DNA of 64,000 nucleotides from Spirosoma linguale DSM 74 (GTDB lineage: Bacteria > Bacteroidota > Bacteroidia > Cytophagales > Spirosomataceae): positions 3,024,001 through 3,088,000 of the forward strand of contig CP001769.1 of assembly GCA_000024525.1 (NCBI GenBank), in the 5' to 3' direction. Of the stretch, positions 16,482 through 25,757 are shown in pieces. Within the stretch, counting starts at the first letter, position 1. The number at the start of each line of letters is the position of its first letter. The notes under the pieces are model-generated. The model worked only from the letters and a program-made list of their open reading frames with translations. It was not told the DNA's origin and did not search any database. The position numbers were made by a program, and so were the translations under genes.

Positions 16482-16563
16482 CTGTACCTACGGGCTTTAG
16501 CCCGTATTGTGGCGAATACCAAATACAGACTAAAGCCGAACGCGGCCCGGCCCGTAGGTACAG
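16482..16563. repeat. Nested hairpin repeat, TACGGGCT family
   Basis: The outer arms CTGTACCTACGGGC (16482-16495) and GCCCGTAGGTACAG (16550-16563) are exact complements. The left side contains a second hairpin, TACGGGCTTTAGCCCGTA. The right part is repeated, inverted, at 9483-9524. It begins six bases after the stop of the lactonase gene, and the SDR gene starts 73 bases further on. No T-tract is present. Confidence 0.8.
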
Positions 16564-16635
16564 CCGGGCCACCCAATAACCAAATCAATCCTACTCATTT
16601 TCTAATCGACATTAAGCCATCATTCCTAACCCGCT

Positions 16636-17451
16636 ATGTATCAAAACCCCAATAATCGTCTGAAGAACCAGACCTGTATCGTTACGGGTGCCAACTCCGG
16701 TATCGGCCGCGCTATCGCCACGGCCATGGCGCGCGAGGGAGCCAATGTTGTTGTTAATTACGTATCGAACGAGCCTGCTACGGAGGCCGTGTTGGCCGAA
16801 ATTAAACAGATGGGCGGCACCGCCATCGGGTTTCGGGCCGATGTGAGTCAGGAAGAGCAGGTGATGGCGATGTTTGCCGAAACGATCCAGACGTTTGGCA
16901 CGGTCGATATTATGGTCAATAACGCCGGTTTGCAGCGCGACGCGGCCTTTCACGAGATGACTAAACGCGACTGGCAGCAGGTAATCGACGTGAACCTGAC
17001 CGGACAATTCTTCTGCGCTCGTGAAGCCATTCGGGAGTATCTGCGCCGGGGCTTTCGGCCAGAGGTATCCGTAGCATTGGGCAAGATTTTATGCATCAGT
17101 TCGGTGCATGAGGTCATTCCGTGGGCAGGTCACGCCAATTACGCGGCTTCCAAAGGCGGAGTGATGCTGATGATGAAATCCATCGCACAGGAGTACGGCC
17201 CGAAAAAGATCCGCATCAACAGCATTGCACCGGGAGCCATTCGAACGCCAATAAATCGGATGGCCTGGGAAACACCAGAAGCGGAGAATGAATTGCTTAA
17301 ATTGATTCCATATCTGCGCATCGGTGAAACCTCGGACATTGGCGCAACCGCCGTTTGGCTGGCCTCCGACGAATCGGACTACATTCACGGCACCAGCATT
17401 TTCGTGGATGGCGGCATGACGCTGTACCCTGGTTTTACTACAAATGGGTAA
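16636..17451 (+). CDS. SDR family oxidoreductase, glucose 1-dehydrogenase-like
   Basis: The 271-residue protein has the classical SDR motifs TGANSGIG (about 18-25), NNAG (about 95), catalytic serine in CISSVHEV, YAASK (about 170) and an IAPGAIRTPIN motif. The C-terminal IFVDGGMTLYPGF resembles bacterial glucose 1-dehydrogenases and their relatives. No signal peptide is present. Its place between a lactonase and two glucan-active hydrolases suggests sugar oxidation, though many SDRs share this sequence pattern. Confidence 0.9.
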   Translation: MYQNPNNRLKNQTCIVTGANSGIGRAIATAMAREGANVVVNYVSNEPATEAVLAEIKQMGGTAIGFRADVSQEEQVMAMFAETIQTFGTVDIMVNNAGLQRDAAFHEMTKRDWQQVIDVNLTGQFFCAREAIREYLRRGFRPEVSVALGKILCISSVHEVIPWAGHANYAASKGGVMLMMKSIAQEYGPKKIRINSIAPGAIRTPINRMAWETPEAENELLKLIPYLRIGETSDIGATAVWLASDESDYIHGTSIFVDGGMTLYPGFTTNG

Positions 17452-17570
17452 TCATTTTATGGTCATTAAGTGGTCATTAGTCATTCATGACGCGTAAGCC
17501 AATGACCGTCAATGACGCGCAGCAAATGACAACGAATGTCCACCAAATGACGCCAAGCAAAATGACTGAC
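17452..17570. repeat. GTCATT / AATGAC low-complexity inverted repeats
   Basis: The left part has three GTCATT words (near 17462, 17472 and 17479) and GTCATTCATGAC; the right part has AATGAC repeated at least five times, up to 17567. The words are mutually complementary, so several alternative hairpins can form. The repeats run into the possible N-terminus of the GH63-like gene, where they would encode a methionine-rich leader. This favours the later ATG at 17562. Confidence 0.6.
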
Positions 17571-20204
17571 AAACAAACCACCGCCGAACACACTCGCCTG
17601 AATGAGCACTATGCCGGGCAAAAAGACTGGCTGCACTGGGGGCCGTATCTGTCCGAACGGCAATGGGGCACTGTCCGGGAAGATTACAGTCCGCATGGTA
17701 ATGCCTGGGACTATTTTACGCACGACCATGCCCGGTCCAGAGCGTACCGATGGGGGGAAGATGGCCTGGCGGGCATCTCCGACGAGAAACAACGACTCTG
17801 CTTTGCGGTGGCGCTCTGGAATGGTAAAGACCCGATTTTAAAAGAGCGATTGTTTGGGCTGACCGGCAGCGAGGGCAACCACGGCGAAGATGTGAAGGAG
17901 TTGTACTACTACCTCGACAACACGCCCACGCATTCGTACATGAAACACTTGTACAAGTACCCACAGGCTGCTTTCCCGTATGCCGACCTAGTCAACACGA
18001 ACCGAAATCGGGGCCGCGATCAGCCGGAATACGAACTGCTCGACACGGGTATTTTTGATGACAATCGTTATTTCGACGTTGTTACGGAATATGCCAAATC
18101 CAACGACCGCGACATCCTCATCCGAATAACCGCCCACAACAGAGGACCGGAAGCGGCCGAACTACACCTGCTGCCAACACTCTGGTTTCGTAACGGCTGG
18201 TCGTTTGGGCAGATGGACAAGAAACCCCGCATTCGGTGCAGTGTCGATGGAATCGGGTGCCGCAGCATCATAACAGAGAGTCCTAACCAGGGCGACTACA
18301 CCCTTTATTTCGAGCCCACCCGGCAGGTGTTGTTCACCGAAAACGAAACCAATGCCGAGCGGCTCTATGGGTTGCCCGGTGCCCACCCGTACACCAAAGA
18401 TGCCTTTCACCGAACCCTTGTCGAAGGTGACCACGGGCTGCTGGCAAACCGGGTGGAGGGCTCTAAAGTCGCGCCCGTTTATCACCTCACCATACCGACG
18501 GGCGAGTCGGCCACGGTGAAGCTTCGGCTCGTTCGCGGGACTAACCCCGACCCGTTCGGCCAGGCCTTCGACCAGCTTGTCGACCAGCGAATCGCAGAAG
18601 CGGATGCCTTTTATGCCGCTTTTCAGCCAGGAGCTCTGGACGACGAAACCCGCCGGATTCAGCGGCAGGCATTTGCCGGGATGCTCTGGTCAAAACAATT
18701 TTATTACCTCGACATGCCGCAATGGCTCGACGGTGACCCCGGTAATCCAGCCCCACCGGCTAGTCGCAAAACCGGCCGAAACCACCAGTGGCGGACGCTG
18801 AACAACGAAGATATTATTTCCATGCCCGACAAGTGGGAATACCCCTGGTATGCGGCCTGGGACCTGGCGTTTCATTGCGTCCCGCTGGCGATGGTCGACG
18901 CCCAGTTCGCCAAAAACCAGCTTATTCTGTTTCTGCGCGAATGGTACATGCACCCCAACGGGCAGCTACCGGCTTACGAATGGGCGTTCGGCGATGTTAA
19001 CCCGCCCGTTCATGCGTGGTCGTGCCTGATGGTGTACAAGCTCGACGCTAGCCGTACGGGTACCGGCGATGTCAATTTTCTGAAGCGCGTTTTTCAGAAA
19101 CTACTCCTCAATTTTACCTGGTGGGTGAACCGCAAAGATGCCAAAGGCAACAACGTGTTTGAGGGTGGCTTTCTGGGACTGGACAACATCGGCGTGTTCG
19201 ACCGGAGCAACGAAATTCCCGGTGGCGGGCGACTGGAGCAGGCCGACGGTACAAGCTGGATGGCCATGTACTGCCTGAACATGCTCGAAATGGCGCTGGA
19301 AATTGCCCAAACCGACAATACCTATGAAGATGTAGCCACCAAATTCTTTGAGCACTTTGTTTACATCGCCGAGTCGCTCAACCGCATGGGCGAAGACTGG
19401 GCGGGCTCCTGGGATGAACGCGAAGGGTTTTTCTACGATATTCTCGAACTACCTGATGGGAAGTATGTGCCGCTGAAAATCCGGTCGCTGGTGGGATTGT
19501 CGACGCTGTTTGCCGTGCTGAAAATCCCCAAAGCCATCTTCCAGAAACTGCCCGACTTCACCCAGCGTATGAAGTGGTTTCAACAGTACCAGAAAAAATC
19601 GCAGATGCACGTGGTGGTGGAAGACATTGCCGACAATGAAGACCTGCTCCTGTCCCTGATTCCTCCGGCGCGGCTCCTGCGGCTACTTCATGCCATGCTG
19701 GATGAGCGGGAGTTTCTGGCACCGGGCGGCATCCGGTCCATCTCCAAAATTCATGAACATGGCTACGGCGTTCAGATTGCGGGACAGCAGTTTGGTCTGC
19801 GCTACGAGCCTGGCGAGTCGTCAAGTGGTCTGTTTGGCGGGAACTCCAACTGGCGCGGCCCCATCTGGCTACCGATGAATTACCTGCTGATCAAAGCCAT
19901 GAACACCTACCATAGTTACTACGGCGAACAACTCCGCGTTGAATTTCCGACGGGTTCGGACAACTGGGTATTATTGGGTGAAGCGGCTCAGCAACTCGCC
20001 CAACGCATCATCGGCATGTTTCGCCCGGATGAGTCGGGGCACCGTCCCATTAACAACCATGACGACCGGTATGCCACAGACCCACATTTCAAAGACCTGG
20101 TGTTGTTCTACGAATATTTTCACGGCGACAACTCACGCGGTGTCGGAGCCAGTCACCAGACCGGCTGGACGGGCGTTGTAGCCGAGCTGATTTCAGATGT
20201 ATGA
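17562..20204 (+). CDS. GH63/MGH1-like glucosidase
   Basis: From the ATG at 17562 the product has 880 residues; an in-frame ATG at 17487 would add a 25-residue leader encoded by the AATGAC repeats. The protein resembles the large bacterial group related to GH63 and mannosylglycerate-hydrolase-type glucosidases. It has an N-terminal beta-sandwich ([39 protein letters not shown]) and a C-terminal (alpha/alpha)6 barrel ([59 protein letters not shown]). No signal peptide is present. The substrate is probably a glucoside or glycogen-like glucan, given the debranching enzyme that follows; this is inferred. Confidence 0.88.
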   Translation: MTDKQTTAEHTRLNEHYAGQKDWLHWGPYLSERQWGTVREDYSPHGNAWDYFTHDHARSRAYRWGEDGLAGISDEKQRLCFAVALWNGKDPILKERLFGLTGSEGNHGEDVKELYYYLDNTPTHSYMKHLYKYPQAAFPYADLVNTNRNRGRDQPEYELLDTGIFDDNRYFDVVTEYAKSNDRDILIRITAHNRGPEAAELHLLPTLWFRNGWSFGQMDKKPRIRCSVDGIGCRSIITESPNQGDYTLYFEPTRQVLFTENETNAERLYGLPGAHPYTKDAFHRTLVEGDHGLLANRVEGSKVAPVYHLTIPTGESATVKLRLVRGTNPDPFGQAFDQLVDQRIAEADAFYAAFQPGALDDETRRIQRQAFAGMLWSKQFYYLDMPQWLDGDPGNPAPPASRKTGRNHQWRTLNNEDIISMPDKWEYPWYAAWDLAFHCVPLAMVDAQFAKNQLILFLREWYMHPNGQLPAYEWAFGDVNPPVHAWSCLMVYKLDASRTGTGDVNFLKRVFQKLLLNFTWWVNRKDAKGNNVFEGGFLGLDNIGVFDRSNEIPGGGRLEQADGTSWMAMYCLNMLEMALEIAQTDNTYEDVATKFFEHFVYIAESLNRMGEDWAGSWDEREGFFYDILELPDGKYVPLKIRSLVGLSTLFAVLKIPKAIFQKLPDFTQRMKWFQQYQKKSQMHVVVEDIADNEDLLLSLIPPARLLRLLHAMLDEREFLAPGGIRSISKIHEHGYGVQIAGQQFGLRYEPGESSSGLFGGNSNWRGPIWLPMNYLLIKAMNTYHSYYGEQLRVEFPTGSDNWVLLGEAAQQLAQRIIGMFRPDESGHRPINNHDDRYATDPHFKDLVLFYEYFHGDNSRGVGASHQTGWTGVVAELISDV

Positions 20205-20291
20205 TTTGGGATGTCGGATTTACACAGGCTAACACCGAAATCCCAAAGCATACTTCCGAAATCCTTAATCCGACATCCTAAACCCCAAATC
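20203..20291. repeat. Imperfect palindrome (GATTTGGGATGTCGGATT)
   Basis: The left arm 20203-20221 pairs with 20267-20291 if a seven-base bulge is allowed (AATCCGACATCC and CCCAAATC on the right). It starts inside the stop codon of the GH63-like gene and ends four bases before the chosen ATG of the debranching enzyme. The arm sequences therefore lie in the region that an upstream start at 20211 would translate, which argues against that start. Confidence 0.65.
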
Positions 20292-20294
20292 CCA

Positions 20295-22253
20295 ATGGCC
20301 TACGAATCGCTGGAATCAAAAGAGTGGCTGGTCACTAACGGCCTGGGCGGCTATGCGTCCTCGTCGGTGGCGGGGGCCAATACGCGTCGGTATCATGGCC
20401 TGCTGGTAGCGGCCCACAATCCACCCACCGACCGCCAGGTGCTGGTGTCGAAAGTTGAGGAAACTATCGTTGATGAGAACGATACATTCGAATTGTCGAG
20501 CAACCGGTATGGCACCGACCCGGTGCGCCGGAGCGACGGCCCGGATGTTATCCACCCTAACGGTTGGCAGTACGTAGCTTCCTTCGACCGGCTGCCTCTA
20601 CCGCGCTGGGTGTATCAGGCCGGACGACATACGCTGATCAAAACGGTGTTCATGGTTCAGAATGCCAATACCACGGTGATCGCCTATCAGAACTCCGGGG
20701 CGGCCCCGTTCACGATACGGCTGAATCCACTCCTGGTTTACCGGGATTATCACAGTTTGTTTCACCAGAATCAGCAGTCTAATTTTCACATCGAACCGGG
20801 GGATCATTGGTACAGGATCTATGCGCAGTATGGGGCCGAGCCGGTCCACATGGCGTTTTCGGCAGGCCAACTGATCGAAAACCGGACGTGGTACAACCGC
20901 TTTACATACTATCAGGAACAGCAGCGCGGCCTCGATTATCAGGAAGATGCCTACTCCATCGGGACAATTCATTACCAGTTAGCTGCGGGCGAAACGCTTT
21001 TCCTGACCTTTTCGGGCGACCCACAAACCGATCAACCAACCCCCGACCTGTGGCTCACTCAGGAAGTCGGGCGGGTTCATGCGTTGCGGGGTACTCAGAC
21101 CGATACGTTTTTACAGGATTTGGTCGTGTCGGCCAACCAGTTCATTGTACAGCGTAAATCTACCGGCAGCGAAACGATCATTGCGGGCTACCACTGGTTC
21201 ACCGACTGGGGGCGCGACACTATGATTGCTTTGCGAGGCCTATGTATCTCCCTCGGTCAGCAGCAGACAGCGCAACGTATTCTGGGTACTTTTTTTCGGT
21301 ACCTGGACGATGGTATGCTTCCCAACCGGTTTCCCGACAACAGCCACGACCCTATCGAGTACAACACCATCGACGCGACCCTCTGGCTGTTTGTTGCGCT
21401 CTATGAGTACCACCAGCGGTTCGACGACCTGCCTTTTATTGAGCAGCATTTCGAGCAACTCCTGACCATTCTGGATGCACACCGCGATGGCACCCGGTAT
21501 GGTATTCACGTAACCGAAGATGGGTTGTTGTATGGCGGAAAAGGTACGGCGCAGCTAACCTGGATGGATGCCCGCGTCGGCGACTATGTGGTTACCCCCC
21601 GGCACGGCTGCCCGGTCGAGATAAACGCGCTGTGGTACAATGCCCTGCAAATCACCGTTTACTTCGCCAAATTATTGGGCCGCAAACCGGATATGTATGC
21701 CATGTTGCTCCGGCGATTCGAGTCCAGTTTCCGGGCGAATTTCTGGAATACAAGCGGATATCTGAACGACGTCATCATGCCGGGTGGAGCACCCGACTGT
21801 AGCATCCGGCCAAATCAGGTTTATGCGTTGAGCCTGCCCTTTCCACTGCTTAAACTCGACGAGCAGAAACAGGTGCTGGCCGTCGTAACCGAACACCTTT
21901 ACACACCCTATGGCCTGCGAACGCTTTCGCCTACAGACCCCGCTTTTGCCGCCGTGTACGGTGGTGATCAGTGGCTGCGGGATACGGCCTATCACCAGGG
22001 AACCGTCTGGCCTTTTTTGCTGGGCGAGTACTGGCCTGCGTATTTACGACTCAATAAGTTTTCGGCAACAGCCCGCAAACGAATGCATACCGAGCTGGCG
22101 ACCCTGAAAGAGCATTTTTACGAACACGATTGCCTGTTTGGCATTTCTGAGATTTTCGACGGGCTACACCCCAAAGAAGGTCGGGGAACGGCAAATCAGG
22201 CCTGGTCGGTGGGGGCGCTTATCAAACTACTGACAGACTATCCAGCCCGATAA
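20295..22253 (+). CDS. Glycogen debranching enzyme-type amylo-alpha-1,6-glucosidase (GH133)
   Basis: The 652-residue protein starts MAYESLESKEWLVTNGLGGYASSSV, the conserved opening of bacterial and archaeal GDE proteins. The N-terminal domain (to about 260) is followed by the catalytic (alpha/alpha)6 domain with the hallmark GYHWFTDWGRDTMIALRGL (about 325-343), NRFPD, YNTIDATLWLF, TWMDARVGDYVVTPRHG and GTVWPFLLGEYW. It hydrolyses alpha-1,6 branches in glycogen-like glucans in the cytosol. It follows the GH63-like enzyme and precedes an aquaporin-type channel. Confidence 0.93.
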   Translation: MAYESLESKEWLVTNGLGGYASSSVAGANTRRYHGLLVAAHNPPTDRQVLVSKVEETIVDENDTFELSSNRYGTDPVRRSDGPDVIHPNGWQYVASFDRLPLPRWVYQAGRHTLIKTVFMVQNANTTVIAYQNSGAAPFTIRLNPLLVYRDYHSLFHQNQQSNFHIEPGDHWYRIYAQYGAEPVHMAFSAGQLIENRTWYNRFTYYQEQQRGLDYQEDAYSIGTIHYQLAAGETLFLTFSGDPQTDQPTPDLWLTQEVGRVHALRGTQTDTFLQDLVVSANQFIVQRKSTGSETIIAGYHWFTDWGRDTMIALRGLCISLGQQQTAQRILGTFFRYLDDGMLPNRFPDNSHDPIEYNTIDATLWLFVALYEYHQRFDDLPFIEQHFEQLLTILDAHRDGTRYGIHVTEDGLLYGGKGTAQLTWMDARVGDYVVTPRHGCPVEINALWYNALQITVYFAKLLGRKPDMYAMLLRRFESSFRANFWNTSGYLNDVIMPGGAPDCSIRPNQVYALSLPFPLLKLDEQKQVLAVVTEHLYTPYGLRTLSPTDPAFAAVYGGDQWLRDTAYHQGTVWPFLLGEYWPAYLRLNKFSATARKRMHTELATLKEHFYEHDCLFGISEIFDGLHPKEGRGTANQAWSVGALIKLLTDYPAR

Positions 22254-22265
22254 ACAGGTAAAACC

Positions 22266-23105
22266 ATGCTCGAAACACTACGAAAAAACTGGCCCGTCTA
22301 CCTGATTGAGGCCTGGGCACTCGGCACTTTTATGGGCATAGCGTCTATGGTCGTGATTGTGGTTCAACACCCGTCGTTCCCCATCCGGGAGGCTGTAGAT
22401 AATCCGTTGATCCGACGGGCCATCATTGGGGTTTGCATGGGTCTAACGGCCATCAGTCTGATCTATTCGCCTTGGGGAAAGCGGTCAGGAGCGCATCTGA
22501 ATCCAGCGGTCACGCTCGCCCAATGGCGGCTCAACCGCATCACGACGATGGATGCTCTGTGTTACATTCTGGCGCAAGTCGCTGGCGGGGCGCTGGTCAT
22601 TGGATTGCTCCATATCCTGATACCGGACGTTATGGCGCACCCCACGGTAAACCATGTGGCTACAGTGCCCGGCCCGGCGGGGGTTTGGGTGGCGTTGGGA
22701 CTTGAGTTCAGCATGGCGTTTGGTATGCTCACGATGGTTCTGGCCCTGAGCAACTCGAAGCGGCTGGCTCCTTATACCGGCTATTTTGTGGGTGTTGTCG
22801 TGGCGATCTACATCACGTTCGAGGCTCCGTTTTCGGGCATGAGTATCAACCCGGCACGTACCCTGAGTTCGGCTATTTCGGCGAATATCTGGACGTCCAT
22901 CTGGATCTATTTTGTCGGCCCAATTAGCGGCATGAGTCTGGCGGGCTGGCTCTACCGGCTGCGCTACCGACGACGCTTTGGCGAGTGCCGTTCCATGCGT
23001 ATGCACCTGTCCGGCCAGCGCAACGGGTGTCAGACTTACGAAGTTCTGTGGTGGGCCGAGGAGATGAACGGGCATCAGATCATCGAGCATACAACCACTC
23101 AATAA
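22266..23105 (+). CDS. MIP family (aquaporin) channel
   Basis: This 279-residue membrane protein has six predicted helices and both half-helix motifs, HLNPAVTLAQ (about residue 77) and SINPARTLSSA (about residue 198). Residues around the second motif lack the aspartate typical of glycerol facilitators, so water or a small neutral solute is more likely. An unusual cytosolic tail of about 45 residues (RRRFGECRSMR to HTTTQ, with cysteines) follows the last helix. It lies 12 bases after the debranching enzyme, consistent with release of sugars and osmotic adjustment. Confidence 0.9.
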   Translation: MLETLRKNWPVYLIEAWALGTFMGIASMVVIVVQHPSFPIREAVDNPLIRRAIIGVCMGLTAISLIYSPWGKRSGAHLNPAVTLAQWRLNRITTMDALCYILAQVAGGALVIGLLHILIPDVMAHPTVNHVATVPGPAGVWVALGLEFSMAFGMLTMVLALSNSKRLAPYTGYFVGVVVAIYITFEAPFSGMSINPARTLSSAISANIWTSIWIYFVGPISGMSLAGWLYRLRYRRRFGECRSMRMHLSGQRNGCQTYEVLWWAEEMNGHQIIEHTTTQ

Positions 23106-23129
23106 GCGAATAAAACGACGATCAAACCT

Positions 23130-23378
23130 ATGCTAATCGACTACGCTGTAAGTATTTTTTATGGGTATCTGCTGATAGGCGCCGTTTTCGGGGTCTATTT
23201 TGTCAGTTTGGGGGCCGCTAGAATCGACCCCGATGCACACGGTATGCCCCTGGTACTACGGCTGTTGTTATGGCCCGCATCGGCCGCGCTATGGCCCGTG
23301 CTTCTCAGGAAGGTCTTGCAGCAAAAAACGGGGAGTAAAGACACCCCATCGACCACCTCTCAACCCAGTCAGTCATGA
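23130..23378 (+). CDS. Small two-helix membrane protein
   Basis: This 82-residue protein has two hydrophobic segments (about 5-27 and 43-60) and a hydrophilic tail ending in serines and threonines. I do not recognise the family. Its stop codon overlaps the ATG of the next gene (ATGA), so it is part of the membrane redox module that runs to 25710. Confidence 0.75.
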   Translation: MLIDYAVSIFYGYLLIGAVFGVYFVSLGAARIDPDAHGMPLVLRLLLWPASAALWPVLLRKVLQQKTGSKDTPSTTSQPSQS

Positions 23379-23794
23379 CCCCCACCCTCCGCCGAACGCA
23401 TCAGGCTATCTGGTTCTCGCTGGCCATCGTCCTTCCACTTGTTTTTGTTGCTGTTCTTTACCTGACGCCACAACCCCTTCGCCAGGAGCCGATTTACGCC
23501 CCCCTACCGTCGGCCTTACCCATACTGGTGCGGTCCGTAAACAGCCCCGCCTTGACGGTTTCGCTCCGAACATCACCAGATGCCAGGAGCAGCCAACTGG
23601 AAATCCGGGTAAAAACGGCGCTGGAAACACCCTCAGCCGTCGTTCGTGTGCGACAGAAAAACACTTGGCAACCCGTGGGTTTGCTCAATGCACCGGGCCT
23701 CTATCGATTTCCCCTGACCGTTTCTGACTCCCATCCTCAACTCGATTTGTGGGACGATATTCACCGGCACCGCCTGCAAACGATCAACCTCTAA
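23375..23794 (+). CDS. Membrane-anchored protein of unknown function
   Basis: The 139-residue product has one N-terminal membrane segment (about 12-32, WFSLAIVLPLVFVAVLYL) and a likely periplasmic beta-rich domain of about 100 residues. No known motif was seen. It overlaps the preceding gene by four bases (ATGA) and ends six bases before the ferric-reductase/Rieske gene, so it is probably an accessory subunit of that module. Confidence 0.75.
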   Translation: MTPTLRRTHQAIWFSLAIVLPLVFVAVLYLTPQPLRQEPIYAPLPSALPILVRSVNSPALTVSLRTSPDARSSQLEIRVKTALETPSAVVRVRQKNTWQPVGLLNAPGLYRFPLTVSDSHPQLDLWDDIHRHRLQTINL

Positions 23795-23800
23795 ACGACT

Positions 23801-24853
23801 ATGGCATTACACTACAGCCCCGTTCTCTGGAATCGGCAAAAACGACGGTATGATCTGGTGCTGGCCGGTATCGTCTGGCTATACCTGGTCGTTTTCAGTA
23901 CGCTGCAAGCCGTTTTATTTCCACAGGTCACCTTCGAAACCGTGCTCATTCGAGCAACTAGCACGCTGGCGTTTTTCCTGTTGCATATTGTCCTGATCAT
24001 CGGCCCACTCTGCCGCCTGGATCATCGTTTTCTGCCTTTGTTGTATAACCGGCGGCATCTGGGTGTGGTCACGTTTCTGGTCGCTGGGGTGCATGGGGTA
24101 TTCAGCCTCATCCAGTTTCACGCGCTCAGTAATGTCAATCCACTGGTATCGCTGTTTAGTTCAGAGAAAGAGTATGGTCGGCTTTCGGAGTTCCCGTTTC
24201 AGCCGCTGGGCTTTTTCGCTTTGCTGATTCTGTTTCTGATGGCCGCTACCAGCCACGATTTCTGGCTAAAGAACCTAAGTCCGCGTGTCTGGAAAGCGTT
24301 ACACATGAGTGTTTATCTGGCCTACGGGCTGATTGTCCTGCACGTGGCTATGGGTATTTTGCAGCAGGAAACATCGGCTGTATATGCGGCAATTGTTGGT
24401 CTAGGACTGTTGACAATCATCAGTCTGCACCTGATGGCAGCGTTTCGGGCGCAGCGTCATGATCTTCATCCAGCGGGGCCGGAAGCCGACGGTTTTGTGG
24501 CCGTTTGTACTGTCGACGACATTCCCATGAACCGGGCCAAAACACTGCTCATCAATGGGGAGAATATTGCCGTGTTTCGGTACGACGATACCGTGTCGGC
24601 AGTAAGCAACCTATGCCGCCATCAGAACGGGCCGCTGGGCGAAGGGAAGATCATCGACGGTTGCATTACCTGTCCCTGGCACGGCTACCAGTATCTACCC
24701 CAAAACGGGCAGTCTCCCCCACCCTTTCAGGAAAAAATCGAGACCTACACCGTGCGTTGCCTCGACGGAACCGTTTGGGTAAATCCAACCCCTCATCCGC
24801 CCGGTACAGCACAGCCACCGGCATCCATCCACGCATCACTCTCCCGCTCATGA
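23801..24853 (+). CDS. Ferric-reductase-like membrane domain fused to a Rieske 2Fe-2S domain
   Basis: This 350-residue protein has an N-terminal six-helix ferric-reductase-like transmembrane domain (about 15-215; helices with histidines in LLHIVLIIGPLCRL, VAGVHGVFSL, LHMSVYLAYGLIVLHVAMG, suitable for two b-type haems). It is joined to a C-terminal Rieske domain (about 225-335). The cluster ligands are in CRHQNGPLGEG and CPWHGYQY, that is C-x-H and C-x2-H. The protein would move electrons between a soluble donor and membrane haems. The next gene starts inside its stop codon (ATGA). The physiological acceptor is unknown. Confidence 0.9.
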   Translation: MALHYSPVLWNRQKRRYDLVLAGIVWLYLVVFSTLQAVLFPQVTFETVLIRATSTLAFFLLHIVLIIGPLCRLDHRFLPLLYNRRHLGVVTFLVAGVHGVFSLIQFHALSNVNPLVSLFSSEKEYGRLSEFPFQPLGFFALLILFLMAATSHDFWLKNLSPRVWKALHMSVYLAYGLIVLHVAMGILQQETSAVYAAIVGLGLLTIISLHLMAAFRAQRHDLHPAGPEADGFVAVCTVDDIPMNRAKTLLINGENIAVFRYDDTVSAVSNLCRHQNGPLGEGKIIDGCITCPWHGYQYLPQNGQSPPPFQEKIETYTVRCLDGTVWVNPTPHPPGTAQPPASIHASLSRS

Positions 24854-25710
24854 AAAACGACGCTGATTTTTATGTTGGCTGGCAGGACAAAGCCTCCCCT
24901 ATTTTTGCCCGCCCCGTTGCCAAAGCGGCTATTGGCCTGATCGTTCTGACGCCCCTGCTGGCCCTACTCCTGGTGGTGCAGCAACGGGGCTTTTCCGATG
25001 CTGTGTTCGAGTATGGTCAGCTGACGACCGTGGAGGGTCAACTCATTCGCAGCCCGGTTCCGTTCATACGAGTGCCCGTTCGGGGAAGTACATCGGCCAC
25101 TCCCCTGTTTGAACGCATTCTTCTCATTGGTCTGGGCAAACACGGGGCCGATTCAACGCTCCATCAGTGGGAAATGGCGCATGGGTCGCTGACCGGTAAA
25201 ACCCTGCGCGTGCGGGGCACCTTGCTTTATCACGAAGGCCGGGCGGTTCTTGAACTTACCGAAGGAGCCAACGCATTGCTCACGGTGTCAACACCATCCG
25301 CTCCACCAGCCATGACCGCGTCCATACCTTTGGGGAAGGTAACGCTGTCGGGCGAAATAACGGACCCAAAATGTTTTCTGGGGGTGATGAAACCCGGCGA
25401 CGGACGGCCGCACCGGTCCTGTGCAATCCGGTGTATTTCGGGGGGTGTCCCGCCCCTCCTGTACGTGAACGACGGGCACAGCGGGCGCAATGGGTATGTG
25501 GTTGTCGGGGCGGATGGCGAACCGATTAACAAACAGATACTGGCCTATTTGGGCAACCGTGTGCAACTTCGGGGCCATCTTGAGCAGGTTGATAACTGGC
25601 TGATGCTGTACGTCGACGCACCCGTTCAGGTTGTAACCACAAAAGTTGTCGACGATCCGTATCGCCCTTTTTTATCAACCACAGGGCAGCCTATTGCGCT
25701 GTGCCACTAA
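24850..25710 (+). CDS. Conserved membrane protein with DPKC...CAIRC motif
   Basis: From the ATG at 24850, which overlaps the stop of the Rieske fusion, the product has 286 residues. It has one N-terminal membrane helix (about 23-45) and a large extracytoplasmic domain. The most striking part is ITDPKCFLGVMKPGDG (about 175-190) followed by HRSCAIRCISGGVPP (about 194-208). The three cysteines and histidine look like a metal or redox site. I have no named family for it. The coupling to the Rieske fusion suggests that it receives or anchors electrons in the same complex. Confidence 0.82.
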   Translation: MKNDADFYVGWQDKASPIFARPVAKAAIGLIVLTPLLALLLVVQQRGFSDAVFEYGQLTTVEGQLIRSPVPFIRVPVRGSTSATPLFERILLIGLGKHGADSTLHQWEMAHGSLTGKTLRVRGTLLYHEGRAVLELTEGANALLTVSTPSAPPAMTASIPLGKVTLSGEITDPKCFLGVMKPGDGRPHRSCAIRCISGGVPPLLYVNDGHSGRNGYVVVGADGEPINKQILAYLGNRVQLRGHLEQVDNWLMLYVDAPVQVVTTKVVDDPYRPFLSTTGQPIALCH

Positions 25711-25757
25711 CACCCCTGAGTACCGAAAACCCGTATTGGTTTAACCCATTTTCGACA

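Noticed and set aside
17452..17570. AATGAC repeats as a CRISPR-like array
   Set aside because: Repeats are six bases with irregular spacing, no spacers of constant length and no cas genes nearby.
24505..24849. Long N-terminal extension of the DPKC protein
   Set aside because: The extension lies wholly over the Rieske domain in another frame; the ATG at 24850 overlaps the stop codon and begins a plausible membrane protein.
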